Below the pieces are notes generated by a model. It was given only the letters and a program-made list of their open reading frames with translations. It was not told the origin of the DNA and did no database searches. DNA of 64,000 nucleotides, taken from assembly GCA_963751245.1 (NCBI GenBank), contig CAVVTR010000009.1:496001-560000 (forward strand), in the 5' to 3' direction. The stretch is from CAVVTR01 sp963751245 (lineage in GTDB: Bacteria > Acidobacteriota > Thermoanaerobaculia > Thermoanaerobaculales > Thermoanaerobaculaceae). Numbering within the stretch: position 1 is the first letter of the stretch; the number at the start of each line of letters is the position of its first letter. A program made the translations under genes and the position numbers. Of the stretch, positions 35,582 through 45,056 are shown one piece after another.

Positions 35582-38500
35582 TCAGTTCACCAGGACCGAG
35601 ACCGTGGAAGGATCGCCGGTGGTGTTGTCCACCAGGGAGGCGTACGCCCACACCATGCCTCCGGTGCTCTGCACCTGGACCGTGGCGTACGCGAAGGAGA
35701 GATCGCTCGCGCCCACGAACGTGAAGACGTCGTACTGCTGGAACCAGAGGCCGGGGCCGACCGTGAGGGTCCGGGTCGAGCCCACCTGGTGGCCGCCGGC
35801 GTCGAAGAGGCGTACCGAAACCGTCTCCTGCTGGGCGCCGAGGTTCACGATGCCCAGGTTGGTGTGGAAGCGGGAGGTGTTGCGCAGCGGCAGGAGAACC
35901 CCCTCGTGGCCGGAGGTGATGGCATCCGCCGGCGTGAGGGCGGGGAAGCTCTGGCCGTAGGTCCCGCTCGATGTCGAGTTGTAGTCCTCGGAGCCTGCGA
36001 ACAGCGGCTGGTTCGACGTGATCTGGATCGCTCCGCTGGTGTCGACCTGGGAGCCCACGTCGAACAGGCTCTCCAGCACGTTGGTCCACTCCGTGGCGCT
36101 GCCCGCGGCGATCGTCGCGCTGCGCACCATCGACGCGCTGGTGGTCAGGTAGGTGAGGGTGACCGAGGCGGTCTGGCCGCTGAGGTTGGCCACGGCGAGG
36201 TCGGTCCTCCACAGCGTGCCGTTGGCGCCCGGGTTGTGGGCCACCGCCGGGACGAGGTACGTCCGGCTCTGCGGAATGGCGCTCACGGTGACCGTCGCCG
36301 TCGCCGAGTCCGCGGATCCGCAGGAGCTCGTCACCCGGACCCAGAAGCTGGTGGTGGAGGTCAGGGCGCCGGTGGTGTAGCTCGCGCTCGTGGCGCCGGC
36401 GATCGGGTCGCCGGTGGCGCCGGTGGCGCCGCGGTACCACTGGTACGCCAGCGGCGCCGTGCCGTTCGCCGCCACGGTGAGGTTCGCCGTCGCGCCGTTG
36501 CCGATGCTCTGGCTGGCCGGCTGGGCCGTGATCGAGGGCGGCTGACAGGTCGGGACGATGGTGATGGCCCCCGAGCGGTTCGCGGAGGCGCCCCCGATGG
36601 AGACGGTCAGCACCCAGGTGTAGGAACCGGCCGCGGCGTAGGCGTGGGTCGCGCTGGCGGCCCCGGAGTGGGCCGTGGCGTCACCGAAGTTCCAGTCGTA
36701 AGTGGGCGTGCCGGAGCATCCGGGGGTCGAGACGGAGGCAGAGAAGGAGACGGTCTCGCCCACGATGGCCGAGGTGGGCGCGGCCACGGAGTTGATCGTG
36801 ACCGAGCACGAGCCCGCTCCGACGGTGACCGTCACCGTGCCGAGGTTGGAGTCGGTGGAGCCGTCCCAGGCCGCGAAGGTGAAGGTCTCCGTGCCGGTGA
36901 AGCCGCTGTCGGGGAAGTACGTGGCCGTGGTCCCGGTGAGCCCGACCCGGCCGTGGAGCGGCTGCGAGACGACCCGCAGCTGCAGCGGGTTGCCGTCCGC
37001 GTCGGTGGCGGTGAGCGGGATGGTCACCGGGGTCCCCGCCGTGGTCGTGGCGGTGGCGTTGCTCACCTGCGGCGGGTGGTTGGAGCTCGCGTTGTCGCTG
37101 CCCGGTCCGTTGTGGCAGGTGTAGCAGCCGATCCTGAAACCGCGCCAGAAGGTCTTGGTGCCGAACGCGGAGAGGGTCCTGTCGGCCTGGGAGTACGAGA
37201 GCACGGTGCCCCGGTAGTCGGTGCCGTGGCACGCCTGGCAGGACGCCGCGTTGCCTTCGGCGACGTCGTCGTGCCGGCTCACCCACGTCTGTCCGACCGG
37301 GTGCATGCCGTGGGGGCCGCCGGTGACCGTGGACGGCTGGGTCCCGTGGCAGGCGTCGCACTCCACGAGCATTCCCTCGTGCCCCTGGATCTGGATGCTC
37401 TGGATGTTGTCGTTGGTCTTCGGGGTGGGGAAGATGGCGTGGGTGGAGCCGTGGCACGCCTCGCACTGGAGGTTGCCGTGGCCCGTCGAGAAGCGGAACA
37501 GGTCGTAGCCGGACGAGGGGACGTTGGGGTTGGTCGCGAAGGTCTGGTTCACCGCGACTCTCGTCGTCCCGGGTGACGTGAACACCGAGGTGTAGCGGAT
37601 CTCGCCGTTGTTCTGCGTCGCCGTGCCGGTATGGCAGCTCTGGCACGCGGGCTCGTCGAACCAGCCCTGCCGCGACGGGCTGCCCAGCTCGGTGAAGGTG
37701 CCGTGGCAGCTCTGGCACTGCATCTCCAGGGAGCCGTTCGTGGCCACAGCGGAACCCATGGCGCCGCGCAGGCACTGGGTCTGCGGTCCCGGATGGCAGT
37801 GGTAGCAGGCCGCCCGGGTGGTCGCCTGCTCCAGGGCCTGGCCCGTCGTGGGGTCAACGACGCTGGCGTGGTAGGAGTGCATGGAGGTGGTGAGCTGCGG
37901 GACGGTGCCGTAGCCCGCCGTTCCCAGGGCGTTGTCACGGTGGCACGCGGCGCACAGGACCGGCGTGCCGCCGGTGGCGGTGGCGTACAGCCCGGCCGCG
38001 TCGTAGCCCATCGCCGCCAGTGCCGCCGTGTAGGCGGCGCTCCCCTGGTTCTTGTCGTCGTGGATCCGCAGCACGTTGAGCCTGAAATCGAGCTTGGGAT
38101 CGAGGTTGTTCGCCCACCCCTGGGTGGGCCGCGCCGCCGCGTCGGCGCCGGACGCGTGGCAGATGCCGCAGTTGATCTCGTTGGAGATGGGCAGCACGAT
38201 GTCCGTCGTCGCGAGGATGTTCCCGGAGCCGTCCCGGGCGATCAGGCGGAACAGCGGGAAGTTGTTGGTGTGTCCTGCGTCGTCGACGGGCGTGAGCGGG
38301 ATCCCCTCGGCGGTGAACCACTGGTTCGTGGCGTCGAAGTTCATGTGCTGCGGCGTGTTGGAGGCGCCCGGCATGGCGTAGCCGGCGAGGCCCATGTCGG
38401 GTGCGAGCGGGCCCGCGAGCCCGAAGAGGCTCTGGGCGTACTGGAAGAAGTTGGTCTTGCCGGCGGATGTGGTGTTGATGGACCCTGTCGGGTCGGCCAC

Positions 38501-38743
38501 CGCCTGGTACGTCACGGTGATCCCCGAGGTGACGAGGTTGCCGCTCGCATCCATGACCTGGGCGTGAATATTGTTGTAGGGGGGCAGGATCACCGCGACA
38601 GAGAAGTCGTTGTCGATGCAGTGCATGCCGAGATCGTTCCAGCCGACGATGGTGTAGCCCGAGGTCTGGGCCCACGATGCCGCGGCGCAGAGAACCGTCG
38701 CGGCCGCGAAGGCAATTGCTCCTGGAGTCCGTCGCTTGTTCAT
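35582..38743 (-). CDS. Secreted nine-haem cytochrome c with PKD/Ig-like and C-terminal beta domains
   Basis: A 1053-residue exported protein (signal peptide ending AAASWAQ). The N-terminal domain opens GYTIVGWNDLGMHCIDNDFS, a known start of extracellular cytochromes. Nine CXXCH sites follow between about residues 190 and 545: CGICH, CAACH, CYHCH, CQSCH twice, CEACH, CDACH, CQACH and CYTCH. Then come a cadherin/Ig-like repeat (NHPPQVSNATATTTAGTPVT), a PKD domain (YDWNFGDATAHSG), an Ig-like domain (PSITAQPASQSIGNGATANL) and a beta-rich tail (YLVPAVAHNPGANGTLWRTD). Probably an outer-surface electron-transfer protein. Monocistronic, with its own terminator. Confidence 0.9.
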   Translation of the reverse strand: MNKRRTPGAIAFAAATVLCAAASWAQTSGYTIVGWNDLGMHCIDNDFSVAVILPPYNNIHAQVMDASGNLVTSGITVTYQAVADPTGSINTTSAGKTNFFQYAQSLFGLAGPLAPDMGLAGYAMPGASNTPQHMNFDATNQWFTAEGIPLTPVDDAGHTNNFPLFRLIARDGSGNILATTDIVLPISNEINCGICHASGADAAARPTQGWANNLDPKLDFRLNVLRIHDDKNQGSAAYTAALAAMGYDAAGLYATATGGTPVLCAACHRDNALGTAGYGTVPQLTTSMHSYHASVVDPTTGQALEQATTRAACYHCHPGPQTQCLRGAMGSAVATNGSLEMQCQSCHGTFTELGSPSRQGWFDEPACQSCHTGTATQNNGEIRYTSVFTSPGTTRVAVNQTFATNPNVPSSGYDLFRFSTGHGNLQCEACHGSTHAIFPTPKTNDNIQSIQIQGHEGMLVECDACHGTQPSTVTGGPHGMHPVGQTWVSRHDDVAEGNAASCQACHGTDYRGTVLSYSQADRTLSAFGTKTFWRGFRIGCYTCHNGPGSDNASSNHPPQVSNATATTTAGTPVTIPLTATDADGNPLQLRVVSQPLHGRVGLTGTTATYFPDSGFTGTETFTFAAWDGSTDSNLGTVTVTVGAGSCSVTINSVAAPTSAIVGETVSFSASVSTPGCSGTPTYDWNFGDATAHSGAASATHAYAAAGSYTWVLTVSIGGASANRSGAITIVPTCQPPSITAQPASQSIGNGATANLTVAANGTAPLAYQWYRGATGATGDPIAGATSASYTTGALTSTTSFWVRVTSSCGSADSATATVTVSAIPQSRTYLVPAVAHNPGANGTLWRTDLAVANLSGQTASVTLTYLTTSASMVRSATIAAGSATEWTNVLESLFDVGSQVDTSGAIQITSNQPLFAGSEDYNSTSSGTYGQSFPALTPADAITSGHEGVLLPLRNTSRFHTNLGIVNLGAQQETVSVRLFDAGGHQVGSTRTLTVGPGLWFQQYDVFTFVGASDLSFAYATVQVQSTGGMVWAYASLVDNTTGDPSTVSVLVN

Positions 38744-38749
38744 GGGACC

Positions 38750-38820
38750 CTCCCTGGGTGGCCTACCGAGAATTCCTTCGGATTTGTCTGTACAGACACT
38801 ATCGTTGCAATCGCGGCGTT
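38750..38820 (-). promoter_or_regulatory. Palindromic operator candidate and promoter of the cytochrome gene
   Basis: The 14-base perfect palindrome TGTCTGTACAGACA (38785-38798) lies about 45 bp upstream of the cytochrome ATG in a low-GC patch. On the minus strand TTGCAA is a possible -35, and the palindrome would overlap the -10 region, an arrangement expected for a repressor site. Confidence 0.45.
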
Positions 38821-39179
38821 CTGTCAGCGTAGAAACCCGCGTCGGATCGTGCGACCGGCCACCGTAGAATCTACGTGCCGGCCAAGGGGGTTTTCCGGGG
38901 GCCCGCTCCCCTCACGGGCCGGCTGGACGGGCCCGTAGCCTCCGTCGCTTTCCTCGCATGGAAGCGGCGACGGCGGACAGCGGCCCGGCCGTGCCGCCGT
39001 GGACTGCGCTATGCTCCGGCGGGGGCCAGGGTGCCCGGCCGCCCGCGGGCCGGCGACGCCGCCGGAAGCCGCGGGCGGGTGGTCATCCTCGGGACGTCCC
39101 GGGACCGAACCCGCGGATGGGTGGGCCCGTACGAGTTCTGACGGGGGCCGCGTCACGGGCCCCGCAAAGGAGCGTGAGA
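38821..39179. other. Intergenic region between the cytochrome and peptidase genes
   Basis: About 360 bp. No gene recognised; short frames here are GC-driven. The right end carries AAAGGAGCGTGAGA, the ribosome site of the peptidase gene. Nothing else stands out. Confidence 0.4.
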
Positions 39180-41256
39180 ATGCTGCGGCGAACTCTGACG
39201 ACGATGGTTGCGTGCGTGCTGGCGGCGGCGGTGGTGGGCGCCGCGGAACCCCAGGACTCCTTCTCCTGGCTGGAGGAGATCGACGGGGCCAAGGCTCTCG
39301 AGTGGGTCAAGGCGCAGAACGCCCGGACCACCAAGGACCTCGAAGCGGTGCCGGTGTTCAAGCCGATCTACAACCGCACGCTGGAGATCATGGACTCCAA
39401 GGAGCGCATCCCCACCCCGTCGCTGCACGGGACGGAGGTCTACAACTTCTGGCAGGACGACGTGCACAAGCGGGGGATCTGGCGCCGCACGTCGCTCGCC
39501 TCGTACCGCACCGACGCACCGGAGTGGGAGACGGTCATCGACGTCGACGCGCTGAGCAAGGCCGACGGCCAGCCCTGGGTCTTCAAGGGAGCGTCCTGCC
39601 TGCCCCCCGCCTACCAGGACTGCATGGTCGCCCTGTCGAGGGGCGGCAGCGACGCCGTCGTCTACCGCGAGTTCGACACCGTGGCCAAGAGCTTCGTCAA
39701 GGACGGCTTCTCCCTGCCCGAGGCCAAGTCGAGGGTGGCGTGGCGCGACAAGGACACCCTCTGGCTCGGCACGGACTTCGGCAAGGGCTCGCTGACGACG
39801 TCCGGCTATCCGCGGATCGTGAAGCTGTGGAAGCGCGGCACGCCTGTGAGCGAGGCGAAGACCGTGTTCGAGGGCGAACCGGGAGACGTGGCCAGCTCGG
39901 GGATGACCATCTTCACGCCGGACCGCGACTACGACGTGGTCGTGCGCACCCCGGCGTTCTTCCGCTCCGATATCTACCTCGTTCTCGGCGGCCGGCTGGT
40001 CAAGGTGGGCATCCCCGAGGACGCGGAGATGGAGGAGATCTTCAGGGACAACCTGCTGTTCTCCCTGCGCTCCGACTGGAAGGTGGGGGACCGGACGTAT
40101 CCCTCCGGCGCCCTCCTCGCCATCCCGGTCGGCGACCTGCTCCAGGGCAGGCGCGACTTCACCGTGCTGTTCGAGCCCACCGACCGCTCCTCCCTGGCGC
40201 GGGTGAGCTCCACGCGGGACCGCGTGCTCATCTCGGTGCTCGACAACGTGCGCGGCACCCTGTACAGCCTCACCCTGGACGGCGGCGCCTGGCAGAAGGA
40301 GAAGCTTCCCCTGCCCGGCATCGGCACGGTGGGGATCGGGTCCTCGACCGACCAGGCCGACCTGTTCTTCTACACGTACCAGGACTTCCTGACCCCCTCC
40401 TCGCTCTACCTGGACGATGCGGGCAAGGTCGCCAAGGTGAAATCGTCCCCGTCGTACTTCGACGCCTCCGGAATGAAGATCGAGCAGTACGAGGCCACCT
40501 CCGAGGACGGCACGAAGATCCCGTACTTCGTGGTGACGCCGAAGGGATTCAAGGCCGACGGCAACGCGCCGACCCTGCTCTACGGCTACGGCGGCTTCGA
40601 GGTCTCCGAGGTGCCCCGCTACAGCGCGTCCATCGGCTCCGCCTGGCTGGAGAGGGGCGGCGTCTACGTGCTGGCCAACATCCGGGGCGGCGGCGAGTTC
40701 GGGCCCCGCTGGCACCAGGCGGCCATGAAGCAGCAACCACATCCGCAACTTCCAGGACTTCGCCTCGGTGGCGAAGGACCTCATCGCCCGGAAGATCACC
40801 TCTGCCCGCCACCTCGGCATCATGGGCGGCTCCCAGGGCGGCCTCCTGGTCAGCGGCACGATGGTCATGTACCCGCAGCTCTTCCACGCGGTGGTCGCGC
40901 AGGTGCCCCTGGCCGACATGAAGCGCTTCAGCCACCTCCTGGCCGGGGCGAGCTGGATGGCCGAGTACGGCAACCCCGACAACCCCGAGGACTGGGCGTC
41001 CATGAAGAAGTGGTCGCCGTTCCAGAACATCCGCGAGGGTGTGAAGTACCCCGAGGCGTTCTACTGGACCAACACGCGGGACGACCGCGTGCACCCGTCC
41101 CACGCCCGCAAGATGGCGGCCAAGCTCGAGGCCACCGGCCACAAGGTCTTCTACTTCGAGAACATCGAGGGCGGGCACGGCTCGGGCACCGTGAACACCG
41201 AGCGCGCCCTCATCGAGGCGCTGCAGTACTCCTACCTCTGGAAGATGCTGGGCTGA
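39180..41256 (+). CDS. Prolyl oligopeptidase family serine peptidase (S9A), one frame break
   Basis: A peptidase of about 690 residues with a signal peptide (LTTMVACVLAAAVVGAAE). The N-terminal seven-blade propeller region starts SFSWLEEIDGAKALEWVKAQ. The catalytic domain has PTLLYGYGGFEV, ANIRGGGEFGPRWHQAAMK, the nucleophile in IMGGSQGGLL, the Asp in TNTRDDRVHPSHARKM and the His in IEGGHGSG, so all triad residues remain. At about 40733 the frame shifts by one base: after AAMKQ the family sequence resumes one base later as NHIRNFQDFASVAKDLIA. Either a sequence error or a recent mutation. It likely degrades short peptides in the periplasm. Confidence 0.85.
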
Positions 41257-41266
41257 ACCGAACGGT

Positions 41267-41299
41267 CTCCCGCCGGCCGCCGCGCGCGGCCGGCGGGAG
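41267..41299 (+). terminator. Strong hairpin after the peptidase gene
   Basis: A 14-bp perfect stem, CTCCCGCCGGCCGC (41267-41280) with GCGGCCGGCGGGAG (41286-41299), 10 bp after the stop. No clear T run, so termination efficiency is uncertain. Confidence 0.5.
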
Positions 41300-41545
41300 C
41301 GCCGCCTTGTCCCCACCCGCCGCGGCGGATTGCGGGTGGGGCCCCCGCCAAGTGCCATGTTCAGCCCTGAGAGTACGTTGACAATCCGTATCCGGCCCCA
41401 TACCATCGCGGTCGATCCACGCTTCGCACGGCGTCGCAACGCCCCGGAGAAAGGGGTGTCGCGAGTGCAGCGGTGACCAGGAGGAGGGCCTACGATCAGG
41501 GACAGTGCGCGGCCGGCCTCCCCATTCGTTGCGGGAAGGGGGCCG

Positions 41546-44500
41546 ATGGGCAAGAGACGGTTGGGCCTGATCCAGGCAGCCTGCATCCTCGCCGCCGTCA
41601 ACGGGTTGGCGGCGCCGGTAGCGCCGCGTCCGGCACGCCGGGCCACCGGCGCCCCGGCGGCGCCCCGCGCCTGGCGGGTGCCGCTGCGGCTCCCTTCCGG
41701 ACCGATGCTCGCGGCGACGGCCGCGCCGTCCACCCCGGAGCGGACCTCGCCGGCCGTCCAGGACGCCGTGCGCAAGCTCCTGGCGGGCATCGCGCCGGCG
41801 GCGGGGCACGTGCCGTCCATCGCAGCCCCGGGACACACCCCGCTCCCGGCGGAGCTCGGCGTGACCCCCGAAGGGTTCGTCCGCGCCCTGGGCGCCCCGC
41901 CCGGCTACGTCCTGGGCAGGAGCACCGGCACGCCGGCCGTGACCGCCAGGGGTTTCGCCCGCACTCACGCCGTGGCGCTCGGCGTGTCGGATTCCAGGGT
42001 GGACCTCACGGTCGCCCGCGAGCGGGACGAGGGCGGGCGCCGCTTCCTCCGCCTGGGCCAGAGCGTCTCCGGAGTCCCGGTGTTCGGTGCGGGGATGACG
42101 GTGCAGGTCAGCGGCAGGGGAGAGGTGGAGTTCGTTCTCAACGACCTCGCCCGCATCGACGGTGATCCCCGGGTGGGGGAGCTCGGCACGACCCCCGTCG
42201 TGGCGGCGGACGTCGCCGCCACCCTGGCGAAGCAGGCCGTCGCCGCCGACTTCCCGGACGCGCCGTTGACGGCGGGGAAGGCGGAGCTCGAGGCGTTCGT
42301 GCCCTCGGTCGTCGGCGCCGGCGGACCCCCGCGCCTGGTCTGGAGGGTGGAGGTCAGCGCCCGGGAGGCCCGCGTGGACGACGTCCTCCTCGTCGACGCG
42401 CGCACGGGCGCCGTGGCGTTCCGTTACTCGCTCATCGCCTCGGCGCTCTACCGGGAGATCCACGACTGCGGGAACCTCCCCGGGGCGAGCTGTCCCGTCG
42501 TCCGGGTCGAGGGGGAGGGCGACACCGGCATCGTGGACGCGGACCTCGCGTACCGCTACCTCGGGGACACCTACGACTTCTACTTCGACCACTTCGGGCG
42601 GGACTCCCTGGACGGCGCGGGCATGAGCCTCATCGGCTACGTCCGCTACTGCGCCCTCGGCTACACCTGCCCGTACCCGAACGCCTACTGGGACGGCGCC
42701 GAGATGATGTTCGGGAGCGGCTTCGCCGGCGCCGACGACGTCGTTGCCCATGAGCTCACCCACGGCGTCACGCAGAACGGGTCGAACCTGATCTACTGGG
42801 GCGAGTCGGGCGCCATCAACGAGTCCATGTCGGACATCTTCGGCGAGTTCGTCGACCTCACCAACGGCAGCGGCACCGATACGCCGGAGGTCCGCTGGCT
42901 CATAGGCGAGGACCTTCCCGGCGGCGCCATCCGCGACATGGCCGATCCCCCGGCGTACAGCCAGCCCGACACCCTCTACGGTCCAGGGTGGTGGTACGAC
43001 TACTCGGACTCGGCCGGCGTCCACTTCAACTCCGGCGTGGCCAACAAGCTGGCGTTCCTGCTCACCGACGGCGCGGACTTCGGCGGCTTCACCGTCACGG
43101 GCATGGGGATCGACGCGGTGGCGGCACTCTTCTACGAGGCGAACACGGCGCTCCTCGCGCCGGCCTCCGATTACCGGGACCTCTACTGGGCGCTGCGCCA
43201 GGCTGCCGTGAACCTGGCGTGGACCGACGCCCAGCGCGCCAACCTGGAGCGCGCCTGCCGCGCCGTGGCCATCGCGGTGCCCCAGACCGTCTCCACGCTG
43301 TTCAGCGACGGCTTCGAGGGCTCGTTCCCGGGGCCGTGGGCGGTCGGCCTGACGAGCGGTGCCGCGGACACCAACTGGGGACGCACGACCTATCTCGCCG
43401 CCTCGGGAAGCGCCAGCGCCTGGTGTGCCGCCGGTGGCGCGTCGCCGCAGGCCCCCGGCGGGGACTACGTGCCCAAGATGGGCGCGTGGCTCGTCTACGG
43501 TCCGTTCTCCCTGGAGGCCGCCGCCGACGCGTGGGTGGCGGCGGACGTGTGGTCCTCCGTGGAGGAGGGTTACGACTTCCTCTACCTGGCGACCTCCACC
43601 GACGGCTCCAACTACGTGGGCGTGGCGCTGAGCGGGAGCACCTACGGCTGGGTCCATCCCGTGCTCGGCCTGCGCGACGAGCTGGGGCAGAGCCAGGTCT
43701 GGATCGCGTTCTACTTCACGTCGGACAACCTGATCCAGGACTACGGATCCTACGTCGACGACGTGGTCGTCGAGACCGCGGCCTGCGCCGCCCCGGACCC
43801 GCCCGTGCTCGCGGCGCCGGCCGCCGCCGGCTCCGACGCGGCCTACACCGTGTCGTGGACCGCCACCTCGCCGCTCAACAGCTACGAGGTCCAGGAGTCG
43901 GAGGACGCCGCCTTCACCTCTCCCGTCACGTCGACGGTGGAGGGGACGTCGTGGGAGCGGACCCACTCCGTGGCGGAGAGCACCACCTACTCCTACCGCG
44001 TGCGGGCGCTCGACCACTGCGCGGGCGGCGACCTCGCCTCGGACTGGTCGGAGACGGGCTCCACCGTCGTGGCAGCGTGTCCGGCGCCGGAGGCCCCGGT
44101 GCTCACCGCGCCGTCCGGAGCGGCGAGCGGGGCCGGCTACGAGGTGACCTGGACGGCGACGAACCCCGAGGGCGGGTACGAGGTCCAGGAAGCGACCGAC
44201 GACGCGTTCAGCGACGCCGTCACCGTGACCACCACGGCCACCGCCGCCTCCTACTCGCACACCGTCCTGTCGGACACCACCTACCACTACCGGGTGCGGG
44301 CCACGGGTTCCTGCGGGGACCAGCCGTACCCTTCGGCGTGGTCGGCCGCGGGCGCGACCGTGGTGGCGCCGGATTGCGACGTCACCGTGACGGGTCTGGC
44401 GGTTTTGGACTCGCAATTGTTCGAAAGTTGTGGCACGATCAGCGTCGGACCTTCTGTGGGCGTCACATCGACCGGCAATCTCGTGCTCCGTGCCGCGAAT

Positions 44501-44581
44501 CTCGTCGTGATCAGGAACGGTTTCTCGGTGAGCTCGGGAGGGCGCCTGACGGTGGCCCTCGATCCGACACTGGCGCCGTAG
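41546..44581 (+). CDS. Secreted thermolysin-family (M4) metalloprotease with fibronectin-like repeats
   Basis: A 1011-residue exoenzyme. After the signal (LIQAACILAAVNGLAAPVA) comes an FTP/PepSY-type propeptide (FLRLGQSVSGVPVFGAGMTV; RLVWRVEVSAREARVDDVLL). The catalytic domain has HELTH at 402-406, with Glu426 20 residues later in GAINESMSD, and the proton-donor His in GVHFNSGVANK, the exact M4 spacing. A galactose-binding-like domain and two fibronectin type III-like repeats follow (YEVQESEDAAFTS; YEVQEATDDAFSD). The terminus (VLDSQLFESCGTISVGPSVG onward) is a short beta domain seen on secreted proteins, perhaps for sorting. SD GGGAAGGGGGCCG precedes the ATG. Confidence 0.92.
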   Translation: MGKRRLGLIQAACILAAVNGLAAPVAPRPARRATGAPAAPRAWRVPLRLPSGPMLAATAAPSTPERTSPAVQDAVRKLLAGIAPAAGHVPSIAAPGHTPLPAELGVTPEGFVRALGAPPGYVLGRSTGTPAVTARGFARTHAVALGVSDSRVDLTVARERDEGGRRFLRLGQSVSGVPVFGAGMTVQVSGRGEVEFVLNDLARIDGDPRVGELGTTPVVAADVAATLAKQAVAADFPDAPLTAGKAELEAFVPSVVGAGGPPRLVWRVEVSAREARVDDVLLVDARTGAVAFRYSLIASALYREIHDCGNLPGASCPVVRVEGEGDTGIVDADLAYRYLGDTYDFYFDHFGRDSLDGAGMSLIGYVRYCALGYTCPYPNAYWDGAEMMFGSGFAGADDVVAHELTHGVTQNGSNLIYWGESGAINESMSDIFGEFVDLTNGSGTDTPEVRWLIGEDLPGGAIRDMADPPAYSQPDTLYGPGWWYDYSDSAGVHFNSGVANKLAFLLTDGADFGGFTVTGMGIDAVAALFYEANTALLAPASDYRDLYWALRQAAVNLAWTDAQRANLERACRAVAIAVPQTVSTLFSDGFEGSFPGPWAVGLTSGAADTNWGRTTYLAASGSASAWCAAGGASPQAPGGDYVPKMGAWLVYGPFSLEAAADAWVAADVWSSVEEGYDFLYLATSTDGSNYVGVALSGSTYGWVHPVLGLRDELGQSQVWIAFYFTSDNLIQDYGSYVDDVVVETAACAAPDPPVLAAPAAAGSDAAYTVSWTATSPLNSYEVQESEDAAFTSPVTSTVEGTSWERTHSVAESTTYSYRVRALDHCAGGDLASDWSETGSTVVAACPAPEAPVLTAPSGAASGAGYEVTWTATNPEGGYEVQEATDDAFSDAVTVTTTATAASYSHTVLSDTTYHYRVRATGSCGDQPYPSAWSAAGATVVAPDCDVTVTGLAVLDSQLFESCGTISVGPSVGVTSTGNLVLRAANLVVIRNGFSVSSGGRLTVALDPTLAP

Positions 44582-44668
44582 CCGGAGGGCGGACCTGGAC
44601 CGGGCTCTGCTGCTCCCACACCGGGTACGCCTGGGCTGTACACTGGTAGGGTGCAGAGGGGAGCGACC

Positions 44669-44974
44669 ATGGCGGACGAGGAGAGGGCGAGCGGGGTGAG
44701 GCGTCCGGGCCGGAACGAGCCCTGCCACTGCGGCTCGGGAAAGAAGTACAAGCACTGCTGCCTCGCGAAGGACGAGGAGCTCGACCGCGAGGCCCGGGCC
44801 CGGGCGGCCGAGGAGGCGGCTGCGCACGCCGCGCCGGAGGAGGAGCACGCCGAGCACGCCGAGCACGGAGCGCGTCCTCCGCGGCGGGCGCCGGAGCAGC
44901 CATGGAAGGGCGATCTCCGCAAACCGGGCGGCTTCCACAAGATCAGCGGACCGCGGAAGATCGGCTCGAGCTGA
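44669..44974 (+). CDS. SEC-C motif protein
   Basis: A 101-residue soluble protein. RNEPCHCGSGKKYKHCCLAK is the zinc-binding SEC-C motif otherwise found at the C-terminus of SecA. It is followed by a Glu/Ala/His-rich stretch (EEEHAEHAEHGARPPRR) and a basic tail (PGGFHKISGPRKIGSS). Start chosen at 44669 after GAGGGGAGCG; an earlier in-frame codon at 44651 exists. Small stand-alone SEC-C proteins are common and of unknown role; some associate with ribosomes. Appears to be a single gene. Confidence 0.85.
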   Translation: MADEERASGVRRPGRNEPCHCGSGKKYKHCCLAKDEELDREARARAAEEAAAHAAPEEEHAEHAEHGARPPRRAPEQPWKGDLRKPGGFHKISGPRKIGSS

Positions 44975-45056
44975 GCCGGGCGCGGCGGCGGCGCGCCCGT
45001 GCGCCTCGACACCGTGGGGAGATCCGCGTAGCATCGCGGCCATGAAGGGAGTCACC

